DNA of 64,000 bases from Pantanalinema sp. (GTDB taxonomy: Bacteria > Cyanobacteriota > Sericytochromatia > S15B-MN24 > UBA4093). Shown in pieces: positions 38,028-47,707 of the stretch (position 1 is the stretch's first letter; every line of letters begins with the position of its first letter). The position numbers and the translations under genes are program-made. The notes beneath the pieces were generated by a model. The model saw only the letters and a program-made list of their open reading frames with translations, was not told the DNA's origin and searched no databases. The stretch is from contig DATNQI010000004.1 of NCBI GenBank assembly GCA_036704125.1, positions 1-64,000 on the forward strand, written 5' to 3'.

Positions 38028-39377
38028 ATGCACGTGAGTTTCTACGTTCCGGGGACCAGCGACCCGCACGCCAACGGGGCCACGGCAGGCCAGCAAAGCG
38101 CCTTCTCCCCGGCCGCCCTCGCGCTCTCGATCAACCTCACCCAGCTCGCGCTCGACGGGGCCGGCCTCGAGGCCGTCGCCAAGGCGATCGCCCACGACCT
38201 GGACGCCCCCGTCCTGATCGAGGACCGGCAGTTCAACCTCCTTGGGCACGGCGCACCGGCGAACGTCGCCTCGCCCACCTACGACGAGATCGTCGCCTCC
38301 AGCGGCACCCCGGTCGCCATCCTCAAGGAGCTCGAGGACGCGGGCACCCTGCGCCAGATGCGCACCGAGAAGGGGCTCTTGACCATCCCCGGCGGCGAGG
38401 GCAGCAAGGAGCCCCGCCACCTCTGCCCGATCGTCGTCGGCGGCGAGATCATGGGCTACCTCTCGTGCGTGGACACCGACGGCAAGGCGGGGGCTCTCGC
38501 GCCCGAGTTCCTCATGGCGGGCGTCCATGCGGTCGCCATCGAGCTCCTCAAGCAGAAGGGCATCGCGGAGAACGAGCAAAAGCTCAGGCGCGACTTCTTC
38601 CGCGATCTGCTCTTCTCCAACGGCAACATCTCGCCCGAGACCCTCCACCGCCGCGCCACCTACCTGGGCTACCAGCTGTCCAGCGCCTACTGGGCGCTGA
38701 CCGTCGAGTTCGACCAGGTCCCCAACGAGGAGCTCCTGCCCGACGAGGTCAAGAAGCTCGCGAACAACCTCAACTCCCTGCTCTCCTTCAGGCAGGCCCT
38801 GGTCATCACCCAGACCCAGGGCGCCACCATCCTCTACCCCATCAAGGAGGGCCAGCCCACCCTCGACAAGATCAAGCACCTGGCCGAGACCATCCGCCAG
38901 AAGGTCCTCGCGGGATCCGCCGGCTGGGGGGCCTCGATCGGGGTCGGCCAGCTGTACAACGACCTGCTCTCGATCCCCCGCGCCTACCGCGAGGCGCAGC
39001 ACGCCGTCAAGATCGGCCGCGCCCTCAACGGCACCAACACCATCGCCTGCTTCGCCGAGCTCGGCATCTACCGCATGCTCTTGCAGTTCGCCCAGACCCA
39101 GAACCCCAACGAGTTCTTCTGCGAGGCCCTCCAGCGCCTGCTCGAGTACGACCAGCAGGCCGACAAGGAGCTGGTCAAGACGCTCACGGCCTTCCTCGAG
39201 TGCAACGGCAACCTCACCGAGACCTCGGACCGGCTCTTCATCCACCGCAACACCCTCAAGTACCGCCTCGAGCGCATCCGGGACATCACCCAGATCGACC
39301 TGGACGACTCGGAGAACCGCCTGATGCTCCATTTGGGCCTCAAGATGAACCAGATCGTCTCGACCATCAAGCGATAG
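38028..39377 (+). CDS. PucR/CdaR family transcriptional regulator
   Basis: 449 residues from ATG at 38028 (GGAGG at eight bases). The longer frame from 37908 would run through the palindrome and is rejected. The N-terminal half resembles a sensory PAS/GAF-like domain (APVLIEDRQFNLLGHG, LCPIVVGGEIMGYLS). The middle resembles the GGDEF-like domain of CdaR proteins (YWALTVEFDQVPNEEL, GASIGVGQLYNDLLSIPRAYREAQHAVKIG). The C-terminus is the PucR helix-turn-helix: TLTAFLECNGNLTETSDRLFIHRNTLKYRLERIRDIT. Members control purine, sugar-acid or amino-acid catabolism; the target here is unknown as no catabolic operon adjoins. Confidence 0.9.
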   Translation: MHVSFYVPGTSDPHANGATAGQQSAFSPAALALSINLTQLALDGAGLEAVAKAIAHDLDAPVLIEDRQFNLLGHGAPANVASPTYDEIVASSGTPVAILKELEDAGTLRQMRTEKGLLTIPGGEGSKEPRHLCPIVVGGEIMGYLSCVDTDGKAGALAPEFLMAGVHAVAIELLKQKGIAENEQKLRRDFFRDLLFSNGNISPETLHRRATYLGYQLSSAYWALTVEFDQVPNEELLPDEVKKLANNLNSLLSFRQALVITQTQGATILYPIKEGQPTLDKIKHLAETIRQKVLAGSAGWGASIGVGQLYNDLLSIPRAYREAQHAVKIGRALNGTNTIACFAELGIYRMLLQFAQTQNPNEFFCEALQRLLEYDQQADKELVKTLTAFLECNGNLTETSDRLFIHRNTLKYRLERIRDITQIDLDDSENRLMLHLGLKMNQIVSTIKR

Positions 39378-39401
39378 TCGCCCCAGCCCTTCCTCAAACT
39401 A

Positions 39402-39430
39402 CGAGGGACCGCCGTCTTGGTGGTCCCTCG
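39402..39430 (+). terminator. Hairpin terminator after the PucR gene
   Basis: A 12-base-pair stem CGAGGGACCGCC/GGTGGTCCCTCG (one G-T pair) with loop GTCTT, 25 bases after the stop codon. No clear U-tract. Confidence 0.55.
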
Positions 39431-39567
39431 CGGCGTTCCGGGGATGGCCTGCTGGCATCTTGTCTCTTACCGGGGGGGCATGGTAGCGTCGCGCCTAAAT
39501 CTCGAAGCGTCTCTCTGGCAAAGGACGGTATCGGGAGGACCTCACAGCGATTGAAAGGAGGCGGGTG

Positions 39568-40431
39568 ATGGCGACTCTGGCGACGAAAGCCTTGACGGCG
39601 ACGTTGTCTCTCGGGATTGGAATCATCTGGGCCCTGCCGAGCCAGGCGCAGATGCGAACCTCGCAGCCCTCGGGCGGGTACAGCGTCTCGGCCCCCATGG
39701 CGTCCGAATCGCGCCTGCCCCCCATGAACTTCATCGCCGTGCCGCGCGGCGACGTGATCCCCGAGGGGCGCGCGATCACCTCGGCGACCCTTCAGCTCAA
39801 CCCCGGCGGCGCCGCCGCCCTGGGCATGCCGGCGGCCGGCGCGGGGCTCGGCTTCGGCTACACGGGCAACGCCCTCTCCCTGAGCAGCCAGTCCTCCCTG
39901 GGCGGCGCCGCCCAGCTCAACACGGGCATCACCGGCTACGCCACCACGCCGTGGGCGGGCCGCATAGACGTGGCGGGGAAGTTCGGCCTCCTGCAGGAGC
40001 GCTCGGGCGGGCTGTTCGACCTGGCGGGCCAGGCCGGAGCGGCCCTCAACGTGGACGCCAACGGCGCGCCCAGCCTGGGCTTCGCCGTCGGCGTGCCCAT
40101 CTCCAAGATGTTCGGCCTGACGTCGACCAGCCGGCTCGCGCTCGGCCTCTACCCCAACTGGGGCAGCGCCATGATGGCGCCGGGGGCGATCGCCAACCAG
40201 CTGGCGCCCACGACCCGCTTCGCGCTGGGGGTGGGGGGCTACCTCAACCTCACCGACTCCATCGGCCTGATCGCCGACACGAGCTTCGGAACCAACGGGG
40301 CCGTCGAGGGCAGCAACGTGGGCCTCGATCTCGGGCTCTCGCCCTCGGTGACGCTGCGCATCGGCGCAGGGCTGCCGGGCAGCCTCGGCGGCGCGACCAG
40401 CGTCGGCGCGGGCCTGCACTGGAGCTACTGA
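39568..40431 (+). CDS. Secreted hypothetical beta-barrel-like protein
   Basis: 287 residues. A signal peptide (TATLSLGIGIIWALPSQAQ) is followed by glycine- and serine-rich amphipathic strands: GFGYTGNALSLSSQSSLGG, RIDVAGKFGLLQERSGGLFDLAGQAGAALNV, RFALGVGGYLNLTDSIGLIADTSFGTNG, and an aromatic C-terminus (HWSY). This is the pattern of an outer-membrane barrel. AAAGGAGG precedes ATG 39568; a GTG three bases earlier is also possible. No family recognised. Confidence 0.7.
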   Translation: MATLATKALTATLSLGIGIIWALPSQAQMRTSQPSGGYSVSAPMASESRLPPMNFIAVPRGDVIPEGRAITSATLQLNPGGAAALGMPAAGAGLGFGYTGNALSLSSQSSLGGAAQLNTGITGYATTPWAGRIDVAGKFGLLQERSGGLFDLAGQAGAALNVDANGAPSLGFAVGVPISKMFGLTSTSRLALGLYPNWGSAMMAPGAIANQLAPTTRFALGVGGYLNLTDSIGLIADTSFGTNGAVEGSNVGLDLGLSPSVTLRIGAGLPGSLGGATSVGAGLHWSY

Positions 40432-40441
40432 TCCGTCCCCC

Positions 40442-40470
40442 CCAGCCCCCCGTCAGGGGGGCTGGTTTTT
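40442..40470. terminator. Strong intrinsic terminator
   Basis: A ten-base-pair stem CCAGCCCCCC/GGGGGGCTGG with loop GTCA, followed by TTTTT. It ends the plus-strand gene at 40431 and, by symmetry, may also serve the convergent RNase Z gene. Confidence 0.85.
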
Positions 40471-40476
40471 CGGGCG

Positions 40477-41424
40477 CTAGGAGACCAGCTCCGACTTGAC
40501 CATGTAGGCCTCGCCCTTCTCGGGCAGGGGGATGACCAGGCGGTCGAAGTCGCTGGGCATCACGATCCGGTCGAAGACCCCGCGTGCCTCCTGGATGATG
40601 TGGCGCGGCAGGTAGCGAAAGCTCATGTGGGTCAGGGCGAGGAGCTTCACTTCCGCGTCCTTGCCGACCTGGGCCGCCTCGGCGGCCGTGGAGTGCATGG
40701 TGTTGCGGGCGCGCTCGGCCTCCTCGACGGTGAAGGTCGAGTCGTGGACCAGCAGATCCGCGCCGCGTGCGGCCTCGACCACGCTGCGGCAGGGGCGGGT
40801 GTCCCCCGTCAGGACGACCTTGCGCCCCGGCCGGGCCTCGCCCATCACCTGCTCGGGCAAAACCGGCCCGTTCGAACCCGTGACCGTCTCGCCGCGCTGG
40901 AGGCGGCCGAAGTCGGGGCCGGGCGTCACGCCCAGCGATCGGGCGCACTCGGCGTCGAAGCGGCCGGGACGCGGGTCCTCGACCAGGGAGTAGCCGATGC
41001 TGCTGATCTTGTGGTCGGTCGCGATCCCCTCGATCCGGTAGTCCTCGAAGGGGATGTCGCCCCCCGGCGCCATCTCGTGGTAGGTCACCGCAAAGTCGGT
41101 CTTGCCGATGAGGCGCTTCAGGACGTCCTGGAAGTCCAGCAGGCCCCGCGGGCCGTAGACGGCAACCGGGTCGGTGCGGCCCCAGAGCTGCCAGGTCTTC
41201 ACCAGGCCGGGCAGGCCGAGGTAGTGGTCGGCGTGCAGGTGGGTGATGAGCACGTGCGAGATGTCGTTGATGCCGATCCCGATGCGGATCAGCTGGCGCT
41301 GGGTGCCCTCCCCGCAGTCAACCAGGAAGCGCTCGCTCCCGCGCTGGATGAGGGTGGCGGAGAGGCCTCGCTGCGGGGTCGGGACCGAGCCTGCGGTCCC
41401 CAGAAATAGCACGCTTAGTTCCAT
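40477..41424 (-). CDS. rnz: Ribonuclease Z
   Basis: 315 residues. A metallo-beta-lactamase fold nuclease that matures tRNA 3' ends. Motifs: FLGTAGSVPTPQRG at the N-terminus, FLVDCGEGTQRQL, the zinc motif THLHADHYLGLPGL, VVLTGDTRPC, LLVHDSTF, and the C-terminal LTHMSFRY. All metal ligands are present. Length is typical of the short form (ElaC-like). Confidence 0.95.
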   Translation of the reverse strand: MELSVLFLGTAGSVPTPQRGLSATLIQRGSERFLVDCGEGTQRQLIRIGIGINDISHVLITHLHADHYLGLPGLVKTWQLWGRTDPVAVYGPRGLLDFQDVLKRLIGKTDFAVTYHEMAPGGDIPFEDYRIEGIATDHKISSIGYSLVEDPRPGRFDAECARSLGVTPGPDFGRLQRGETVTGSNGPVLPEQVMGEARPGRKVVLTGDTRPCRSVVEAARGADLLVHDSTFTVEEAERARNTMHSTAAEAAQVGKDAEVKLLALTHMSFRYLPRHIIQEARGVFDRIVMPSDFDRLVIPLPEKGEAYMVKSELVS

Positions 41425-41446
41425 ACCCCCAGTCTAGCACAGCCAA

Positions 41447-41472
41447 GAGGCGCCCCCGAGCGGGGGCGCCTC
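41447..41472 (-). terminator. Hairpin terminator of the acyl-CoA synthetase gene
   Basis: An 11-base-pair stem GAGGCGCCCCC/GGGGGCGCCTC with a four-base loop, 26 bases beyond the stop codon at 41499. U-tract weak. Confidence 0.6.
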
Positions 41473-41498
41473 CTGGTCGAGCGGGATGGCGAGCGGGG

Positions 41499-43310
41499 TC
41501 AGTGCGCGCTGATCGGGGCCTTGCCGTACAGGGCGTCGATCGCCTCGTGGCGGCGCTTCAGGATGACGCGGCGCTTGAGCGAGAGCTTCGGGCTCAGCTC
41601 GTCGGTCGCCTGGCTGAACTCCTCGGCGAGGATCGCGAACTCCTTGATCTGCTCGTAGCGGGCGAAGTCCTTGGTCTGCAGGTCGATCTCGCGCCGCAAG
41701 AGGGCCTTGACCTCGGGCTTGGCGACGAGCGCCTCGGGGGTCGTCTCGGGCCAGCCCCGGTCCTTGGCCTCCTTGGCGAGGTTCTCGAAGTTGGGCACGA
41801 TGAGCGCCGTCACGTAGTTGCGGCCGTCGCCCACCACCATCGCCTGGGCGATGAACGGGCTCAGGGCCAGGGCCCCCTCGATGGGCTGGGGCGCGACGTT
41901 CTTGCCGTTCGACATCACCAGGATCTCCTTCTTGCGATCGGTGATGGTCAGGTAGCCGTCGGCGCTCAGGACGCCCACGTCGCCGGTGTGCAGCCAGCCG
42001 TCGGGGGTGATGGCCTCGCGCGTCGCCTCCTCGTTGTTGAAGTAGCCGAGCATGATGTTGGGGCCCCGGGCCAGGATCTCGCCGTCCTCGGCGATCGTGA
42101 TCTCGACGTCGGTGAAGGCCTGGCCCACGGTGCCCATCCGGACGCGGCCCGGACGGTTGACGGCGATGACCGGCGAGGACTCGGTGAGGCCGTAGCCCTC
42201 GAGCACGGTGATGCCGAGGACCTGGAAGAAGATCCCCACCTCGCGCGGCAGCGCCGCCCCGCCCGAGATGCAGCAGCGCAGGCGGCCTCCGGTGCGCTCG
42301 CGGACCTTGGAGAAGACCAGCTGGTCGGCGAGCTTGAGCTCCATGGCGGTCCAGGGACCGGGCTCCTGACCCTGCTCGCGGGCCAGGAAGACGCGCCGGC
42401 CGAGATCGAGGGCCCAGGTGAACAGGGCGCGCTTGACGAGGGAGCCCTCGTTGACCGAGCCGAGCACGCGGGCGCGGATCTTCTCGTACACCCGCGGCAC
42501 GCTGATGATGAAGGTCGGCTTGACCTCGACCAGGTTGGCGGCGATCGTGTCCATGGACTCGGCGTAGGCGGTGCATGCCCCCTTCATGAGGAAGGCGTAG
42601 TAGGCGACGCGCTCGAAGACGTGGCAGAGGGGCAGGAAGCTCAGCGCGCTGTCATCGGAGCGCAGGTCGATCAGGTCCAACACCGAGCTCGCGTTGGTCG
42701 CGTGGTTCCGGTGGCTGAGCATGACGCCCTTGGGGTTGCCGGTGGTCCCGGAGGTGTAGATGATCGAGGCGACGCTCTGGGGCTCGACGGCCTCCTCGCG
42801 CAGCGAAATCTCCTGGGCGTGCTTGTCGCCGAGGGCCTCGCCCCCGGCGACGAAGTCGGCGAACCTCACGACCGAAAGCCCCGCGTCCTCGGCCGGCCGG
42901 GCGTCCATGGCCACCACCAGCCGGAGGGAATCGGTTTCCTTGGCCGCTTCGAGGACCTTGTCGAGCTGGTCGCTGCTGGAGCAGACCATGACCTGCGGCC
43001 GCGCGTCGTCGATGATGTAGGCCAGCTGCTTGGGCGAGAGGGTCATGTAGATCGGCACGTTGATGGCGCCGATGCGCTGGATGGCCAGGTCCGTCTGGAC
43101 CCACTCGGGCCGGTTCTCGCTCAGCAGGCCGACGCGATCGCCCGGGCGCACGCCCGCCTCGATCAAGGAGGCCGCGAGCGCGCTCACCCGCCGGTCCATC
43201 TCGCCGAAGGTGATGTCGTGCCATCTCCCATCCTGCTTGTACCTGAAGCCCACCCGATCCCGGTTGCGCTCCATGGTGTGGTGGTAGATGGCGACGAGGG
43301 TTTCCAGCAT
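41499..43310 (-). CDS. Long-chain acyl-CoA synthetase (AMP-forming)
   Basis: 603 residues. It activates fatty acids as acyl-adenylate and then acyl-CoA. The AMP-binding P-loop YTSGTTGNPKGVMLSHRN is intact; the A5 motif GYGLTESSPVIAVN and A7/A8 region WLHTGDVGVLSADGYLTITDRKKE are typical of the FAA1/LACS class, as is the very large insertion and C-terminus with SLKRRVILKRR. AAGGAGG lies seven bases before the ATG at 43310. No fatty-acid beta-oxidation genes adjoin. Confidence 0.93.
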   Translation of the reverse strand: MLETLVAIYHHTMERNRDRVGFRYKQDGRWHDITFGEMDRRVSALAASLIEAGVRPGDRVGLLSENRPEWVQTDLAIQRIGAINVPIYMTLSPKQLAYIIDDARPQVMVCSSSDQLDKVLEAAKETDSLRLVVAMDARPAEDAGLSVVRFADFVAGGEALGDKHAQEISLREEAVEPQSVASIIYTSGTTGNPKGVMLSHRNHATNASSVLDLIDLRSDDSALSFLPLCHVFERVAYYAFLMKGACTAYAESMDTIAANLVEVKPTFIISVPRVYEKIRARVLGSVNEGSLVKRALFTWALDLGRRVFLAREQGQEPGPWTAMELKLADQLVFSKVRERTGGRLRCCISGGAALPREVGIFFQVLGITVLEGYGLTESSPVIAVNRPGRVRMGTVGQAFTDVEITIAEDGEILARGPNIMLGYFNNEEATREAITPDGWLHTGDVGVLSADGYLTITDRKKEILVMSNGKNVAPQPIEGALALSPFIAQAMVVGDGRNYVTALIVPNFENLAKEAKDRGWPETTPEALVAKPEVKALLRREIDLQTKDFARYEQIKEFAILAEEFSQATDELSPKLSLKRRVILKRRHEAIDALYGKAPISAH

Positions 43311-43353
43311 CGGTTGTCCTCCTTCAGGTGCGTCGGCGCACCCTATAACCATA

Positions 43354-43392
43354 CCACGAGGGCGGGAAGCTTATTGCTTCCCGCCCTCGTGG
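43354..43392 (-). terminator. Long-stem terminator after khpA
   Basis: A perfect 17-base-pair stem (CCACGAGGGCGGGAAGC and its complement) with loop TTATT, 12 bases past the khpA stop codon. Reading from khpA, it is followed by TATGGTTATAG, a weak U-tract. It closes the ffh-rpsP-khpA operon. Confidence 0.8.
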
Positions 43393-43403
43393 CCGAATAT
43401 CAC

Positions 43404-43643
43404 CTACTCGTTGAGCAGATCCAGGTAGATCGGCTCTTGCTGCTTGGCCCCGGCGGCCCTCAGGACGGTCCGGATCGCGTTGATCGTCCGGCCCTGCTTC
43501 CCGATGACCTTCCCGACGTCGTCGGGATCGACCTGGACGCCGAGGCGGATCGCGTCCGGATCATCCCTGCGCTCGATGCGCAGCGCCTCGGGGTTCGAGA
43601 CGATGCCCTGCAGGATGATGTCGGCAACGGCAACGGGGTCCAT
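43404..43643 (-). CDS. khpA: KH-domain RNA-binding protein KhpA
   Basis: 79 residues, one KH domain with the GxxG loop in GKVIGKQGRTINAIRTVLRA. KhpA binds RNA, often with KhpB, and influences division and translation. AAGGAGG precedes the ATG. It directly follows rpsP (nine-base gap), the standard order, but rimM and trmD, which usually come next, are missing. Confidence 0.94.
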   Translation of the reverse strand: MDPVAVADIILQGIVSNPEALRIERRDDPDAIRLGVQVDPDDVGKVIGKQGRTINAIRTVLRAAGAKQQEPIYLDLLNE

Positions 43644-43652
43644 GAGGCCTCC

Positions 43653-43916
43653 TTAGACGGTCGGGTTCGAGAGCTTCTCGAACGCGCCGATCTTCTTGAG
43701 CAGCTCGCGCGCGGTGTCGGAGGGCTGAGCGCCGGTCCGGAGCCACTTGAGAGCGGCTTCCTCGTTGATGCGAACCTCAGCGGGCTCCTTCTGGGGATCG
43801 TAGAAACCGATCTCCTCGATCACCCGGCCATCGCGACGGGAACGGCCATCAGCCACGACCATACGGTACTTGGGCTTCTTGGTCGCGCCGATGCGCTTGA
43901 GACGGATCTTCACCAT
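43653..43916 (-). CDS. rpsP: 30S ribosomal protein S16
   Basis: 87 residues. The start [29 protein letters not shown] is the classical S16 N-terminus. The Shine-Dalgarno AAGGAGGTGAT is a near-perfect complement of the 16S rRNA end, fitting a highly translated gene, though it lies some eight bases before the ATG. It lies between ffh and khpA. Confidence 0.98.
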   Translation of the reverse strand: MVKIRLKRIGATKKPKYRMVVADGRSRRDGRVIEEIGFYDPQKEPAEVRINEEAALKWLRTGAQPSDTARELLKKIGAFEKLSNPTV

Positions 43917-43952
43917 GTCTGTATCACCTCCTTGTCGCTTGATAAAGTCGAC

Positions 43953-45341
<1,389 letters not shown>

Positions 45342-45391
45342 GGTGCTCCGATCGGATCCGGAAACGGTCTCGGCCAAGCGATGCTGAGGGT

Positions 45392-45456
45392 CAAACAAAA
45401 CTGTTCCGCCTAGCCGCTCACGGCGGCCAAAATCGACCGAAGCCTGGTTTTGTTTG
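45392..45456 (+). repeat. Structured intergenic repeat, copy B
   Basis: Outer arms CAAACAAAAC (45392-45401) and GTTTTGTTTG (45447-45456), perfectly paired; inner hairpin GCCGCT-CAC-GGCGGC at 45413-45427 with one T-G pair. It lies in the leader of ffh, 51 bases before its start codon, and 70 bases after the end of the upstream gene. Confidence 0.85.
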
Positions 45457-45525
45457 GCACTCTTAGCCAAGATTTAACATTATAGGCGATCGCCACGCCA
45501 ACCGTCAATTCGCCGGGCGCTCGCT

Positions 45526-46527
45526 CTAGTCGAGGTCCTCTTCCGGGCGCGGGGCGAGCAGGTCGCGCTTGGCGAGGGCCATCAGGCCCCGCACCATCTT
45601 GCTGGTGACGTGCAGATCGAGGGTGGTGATCTCGTCGATGGTCCCGAAGGAGGGCGGCGGCTCGGCGGGCTCGAGGTCCGAAACCCGGATGGGCTGCACG
45701 GCCTTGGTGCTCTTGACCCGCTTGGGCCAGAAGCGATCGAGGGCATCCAGCAGCTCGGGGGCGCGCGCGTTGGAGAAGTCCGCCAGCGCCACGGCCGCCG
45801 CCTCGGCGTCGAAGACGTCCGCGGGCTTCGCGTCCTGGATGGCCCCGATCCACTTGCCACGGCCCTTTGCCGCCTGCTTGCGCAGGTGGTGGCTCACGTA
45901 GGCCTCGTAGTAGGCGTTGAGGTTGGTCGAAAGCGTCGAGAGGCGCTTGGCGTCGAGCTTGGCGTCCAGGAGCTGGCGCCACAGGATCGGCTTGGTGTGG
46001 TAGGGCTGGCCCATGTCCTCGAGGTAGTGGACCGATCGCGCCAGGAAGCGGAAGCCCCAGTAGGTGTCCTTCTTGTTGAAGGCGACGCGGGCGAGGTCGT
46101 AGTAGGCCCTGGAGCGCGCGGGTCCCTCGCCGAGCTTCACGACCCCGTTGGCCAGGTGGTAGCTCCGGTGGCGGTAGCCGCGGGATCCGCCGGCCAGGGC
46201 CTGGGCGGGCGAGGCCGAGAGGCCGTCGTCGAGGCCCCAGTCCGGTTCGTCCGCGTACCGGATCATGACCTCGCGGGCGTTGGTCGTCTCGCCCACCAGC
46301 TTGTCGAGGTAGACGGGCTTGTAGTCGGGGTTGATCCCCTTCTCCTGCGCGGCGTAGGTGTAGGGGGTCACCTTGATCGCTCGGTACTGGTTGAGCCACG
46401 AGACCTCGCGCAGGATCTCGCGGGTCAACAGGTCGTGATCGGCCCAGGCCATGGCGCTCGCCGGGAAGAGGGCGCAGGCGGCCACGAGGGCGCAGAGGGC
46501 TGAGGCGACGGGACGCTTGGGAATCAT
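45526..46527 (-). CDS. Secreted phospholipase C / P1 nuclease-like protein
   Basis: 333 residues. A signal peptide (ASALCALVAACALFPASAMA) is followed immediately by WADHDLLTREIL, as in zinc-dependent phospholipase C where the mature N-terminal Trp binds zinc. Further possible ligands are in RHRSYHLANG and HYLEDMGQPYHT, the latter being the hallmark helix of this fold. So it is a probable extracytoplasmic trinuclear-zinc enzyme. The substrate could be phospholipid or nucleic acid. The last 90 residues are outside the known fold. Confidence 0.8.
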   Translation of the reverse strand: MIPKRPVASALCALVAACALFPASAMAWADHDLLTREILREVSWLNQYRAIKVTPYTYAAQEKGINPDYKPVYLDKLVGETTNAREVMIRYADEPDWGLDDGLSASPAQALAGGSRGYRHRSYHLANGVVKLGEGPARSRAYYDLARVAFNKKDTYWGFRFLARSVHYLEDMGQPYHTKPILWRQLLDAKLDAKRLSTLSTNLNAYYEAYVSHHLRKQAAKGRGKWIGAIQDAKPADVFDAEAAAVALADFSNARAPELLDALDRFWPKRVKSTKAVQPIRVSDLEPAEPPPSFGTIDEITTLDLHVTSKMVRGLMALAKRDLLAPRPEEDLD

Positions 46528-46606
46528 GGGACCTCGAAGGCGTGAAGGACGAACGCTTCCAACTTATGCCCGAAAGCATTCGCCTGAAACGAAGGGGGAC
46601 CCGACG

Positions 46607-46635
46607 GGAACCTAATCGGGGCTGAGCGAGTCTCG
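46607..46635 (+). promoter_or_regulatory. ECF-type promoter of the sigma factor operon
   Basis: GGAACCT (46607-46613), 16 bases, then GTCTCG (46630-46635), 18 bases before the sigma factor ATG. The form GGAACYT-N16-GTCT fits RpoE/ECF promoters and recurs before the htrA gene. Autoregulation is the usual case in this family. Confidence 0.55.
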
Positions 46636-46652
46636 TGGTATAAGGGTGGAGC

Positions 46653-47240
46653 ATGAACCCCAACGCGGCAGACGAAACAGCACTCATCAAGGCCTACCAA
46701 CAAGGCGACAAGCGCGCCGCGGAGGCGATCTTTCGACGCTACCACCCCATGGTCCACGCCCTGGCGACGCGGATGCTCGGGAACGCGGCCGAGGTCGACG
46801 ACGCGGTGCAGGAGGCGTTCATCCGCGCCTTTCGCGGCCTGAAGACCTTCCGCGGCGACTCCTCGCTCAAGACCTGGATCTACCGGGTCGCCACCAACGT
46901 CTGCCTGACCCAGGCGGACAAGATCAAGCGGACGCAGCCCTACGACAGCCTCGACGATCCGCTCGGCGAGGAGGGGGGCGAGACCCGCGGCAGCCAGATC
47001 CCCTCCGGGGAGCGGCCTCCGGACGAGGTCCTGCTGGGAGAGGAGCTGGGCGACAAGATCCAGGCGGCGCTGGCCAAGCTGAGTCCCGAGTTCCGGGCGG
47101 TGCTGATCCTGCGCGACGTGGAGGGGCTCTCGTACGAGGAGGTGGCGGCCACGACCGGCGCCAACCTCGGGACCGTCAAGTCGAGGCTGGCGCGGGCGCG
47201 GACCCAGGCCATGCGCTGGCTCAAGGAGTATCTGGGATGA
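46653..47240 (+). CDS. ECF sigma factor (RpoE-like)
   Basis: 195 residues, two-domain ECF architecture. Region 2 reads AIFRRYHPMVHALATRMLGNAAEVDDAVQEAFIRAFRG and FRGDSSLKTWIYRVATNVCL. Region 4 reads LSPEFRAVLILRDVEGLSYEEVAATTGANLGTVKSRLARAR. The linker of about 45 residues is Gly/Glu-rich. It overlaps or nearly overlaps the downstream anti-sigma gene, which carries a zinc-binding motif, and an RseB-like gene follows, the layout of an envelope-stress sigma system. Confidence 0.95.
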   Translation: MNPNAADETALIKAYQQGDKRAAEAIFRRYHPMVHALATRMLGNAAEVDDAVQEAFIRAFRGLKTFRGDSSLKTWIYRVATNVCLTQADKIKRTQPYDSLDDPLGEEGGETRGSQIPSGERPPDEVLLGEELGDKIQAALAKLSPEFRAVLILRDVEGLSYEEVAATTGANLGTVKSRLARARTQAMRWLKEYLG

Positions 47241-47257
47241 GAACGGAGGATCCGGTG

Positions 47258-47707
47258 ATGGATTGCGACCATGCGAAGCTGCAGCTCTCGAGCTACATCG
47301 ACGACTGCGTCTCGCCGGACGAGGCCCACTGGCTCCACGCCCACCTCTCGGGCTGTCCGGCGTGCACCCGGCACCTGGCGGAGCTGCTCGCCACCCTCCA
47401 GGCCCTGCGCGCCCTGCCGCGCCTCCTGCCGGGCACCGACTGCTGGGAGGCCGTCGCCTTCACCCTGCGGCGCGAGGGCCTGATCCGCGCCTGGTGGGCG
47501 CGCCCGCTGCCCTGGGGGGTGGCCACGGCCGGCGCGGTCGCCGTGGTGGTCGCCTACACCGCGCTGAGGCCCGCCCCGCCTCCCGCGAGCCTCGACGCCT
47601 ACTGGCGCGAGCACGCCATCTTCACCGCCCAGGAGGAGCCCGCGCCCTTCAGCGGTGGCCCCTCCATCGACGCCATCGAGGCCACCTTCCAGCTCCAGGG
47701 GGAATGA
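47258..47707 (+). CDS. Zinc-finger anti-sigma factor (membrane-bound)
   Basis: 149 residues from the ATG at 47258, which has GGAGGA seven bases upstream. An alternative ATG at 47237 overlaps the sigma factor stop by ATGA. The N-terminal HAHLSGCPACTRHL is the HxxxCxxC zinc motif of ZAS anti-sigma domains. One transmembrane segment (GVATAGAVAVVVAYTAL) near residues 85-102 places the C-terminus outside the inner membrane. It should hold the sigma factor inactive until envelope stress. Its end overlaps the next gene by ATGA. Confidence 0.85.
   Translation: MDCDHAKLQLSSYIDDCVSPDEAHWLHAHLSGCPACTRHLAELLATLQALRALPRLLPGTDCWEAVAFTLRREGLIRAWWARPLPWGVATAGAVAVVVAYTALRPAPPPASLDAYWREHAIFTAQEEPAPFSGGPSIDAIEATFQLQGE

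Noticed and set aside
45342-45470. N-terminal extension of Ffh by 43 residues
   Set aside because: The extra codons are formed by repeat copy B; the family start MFESLSDKL is at 45341.
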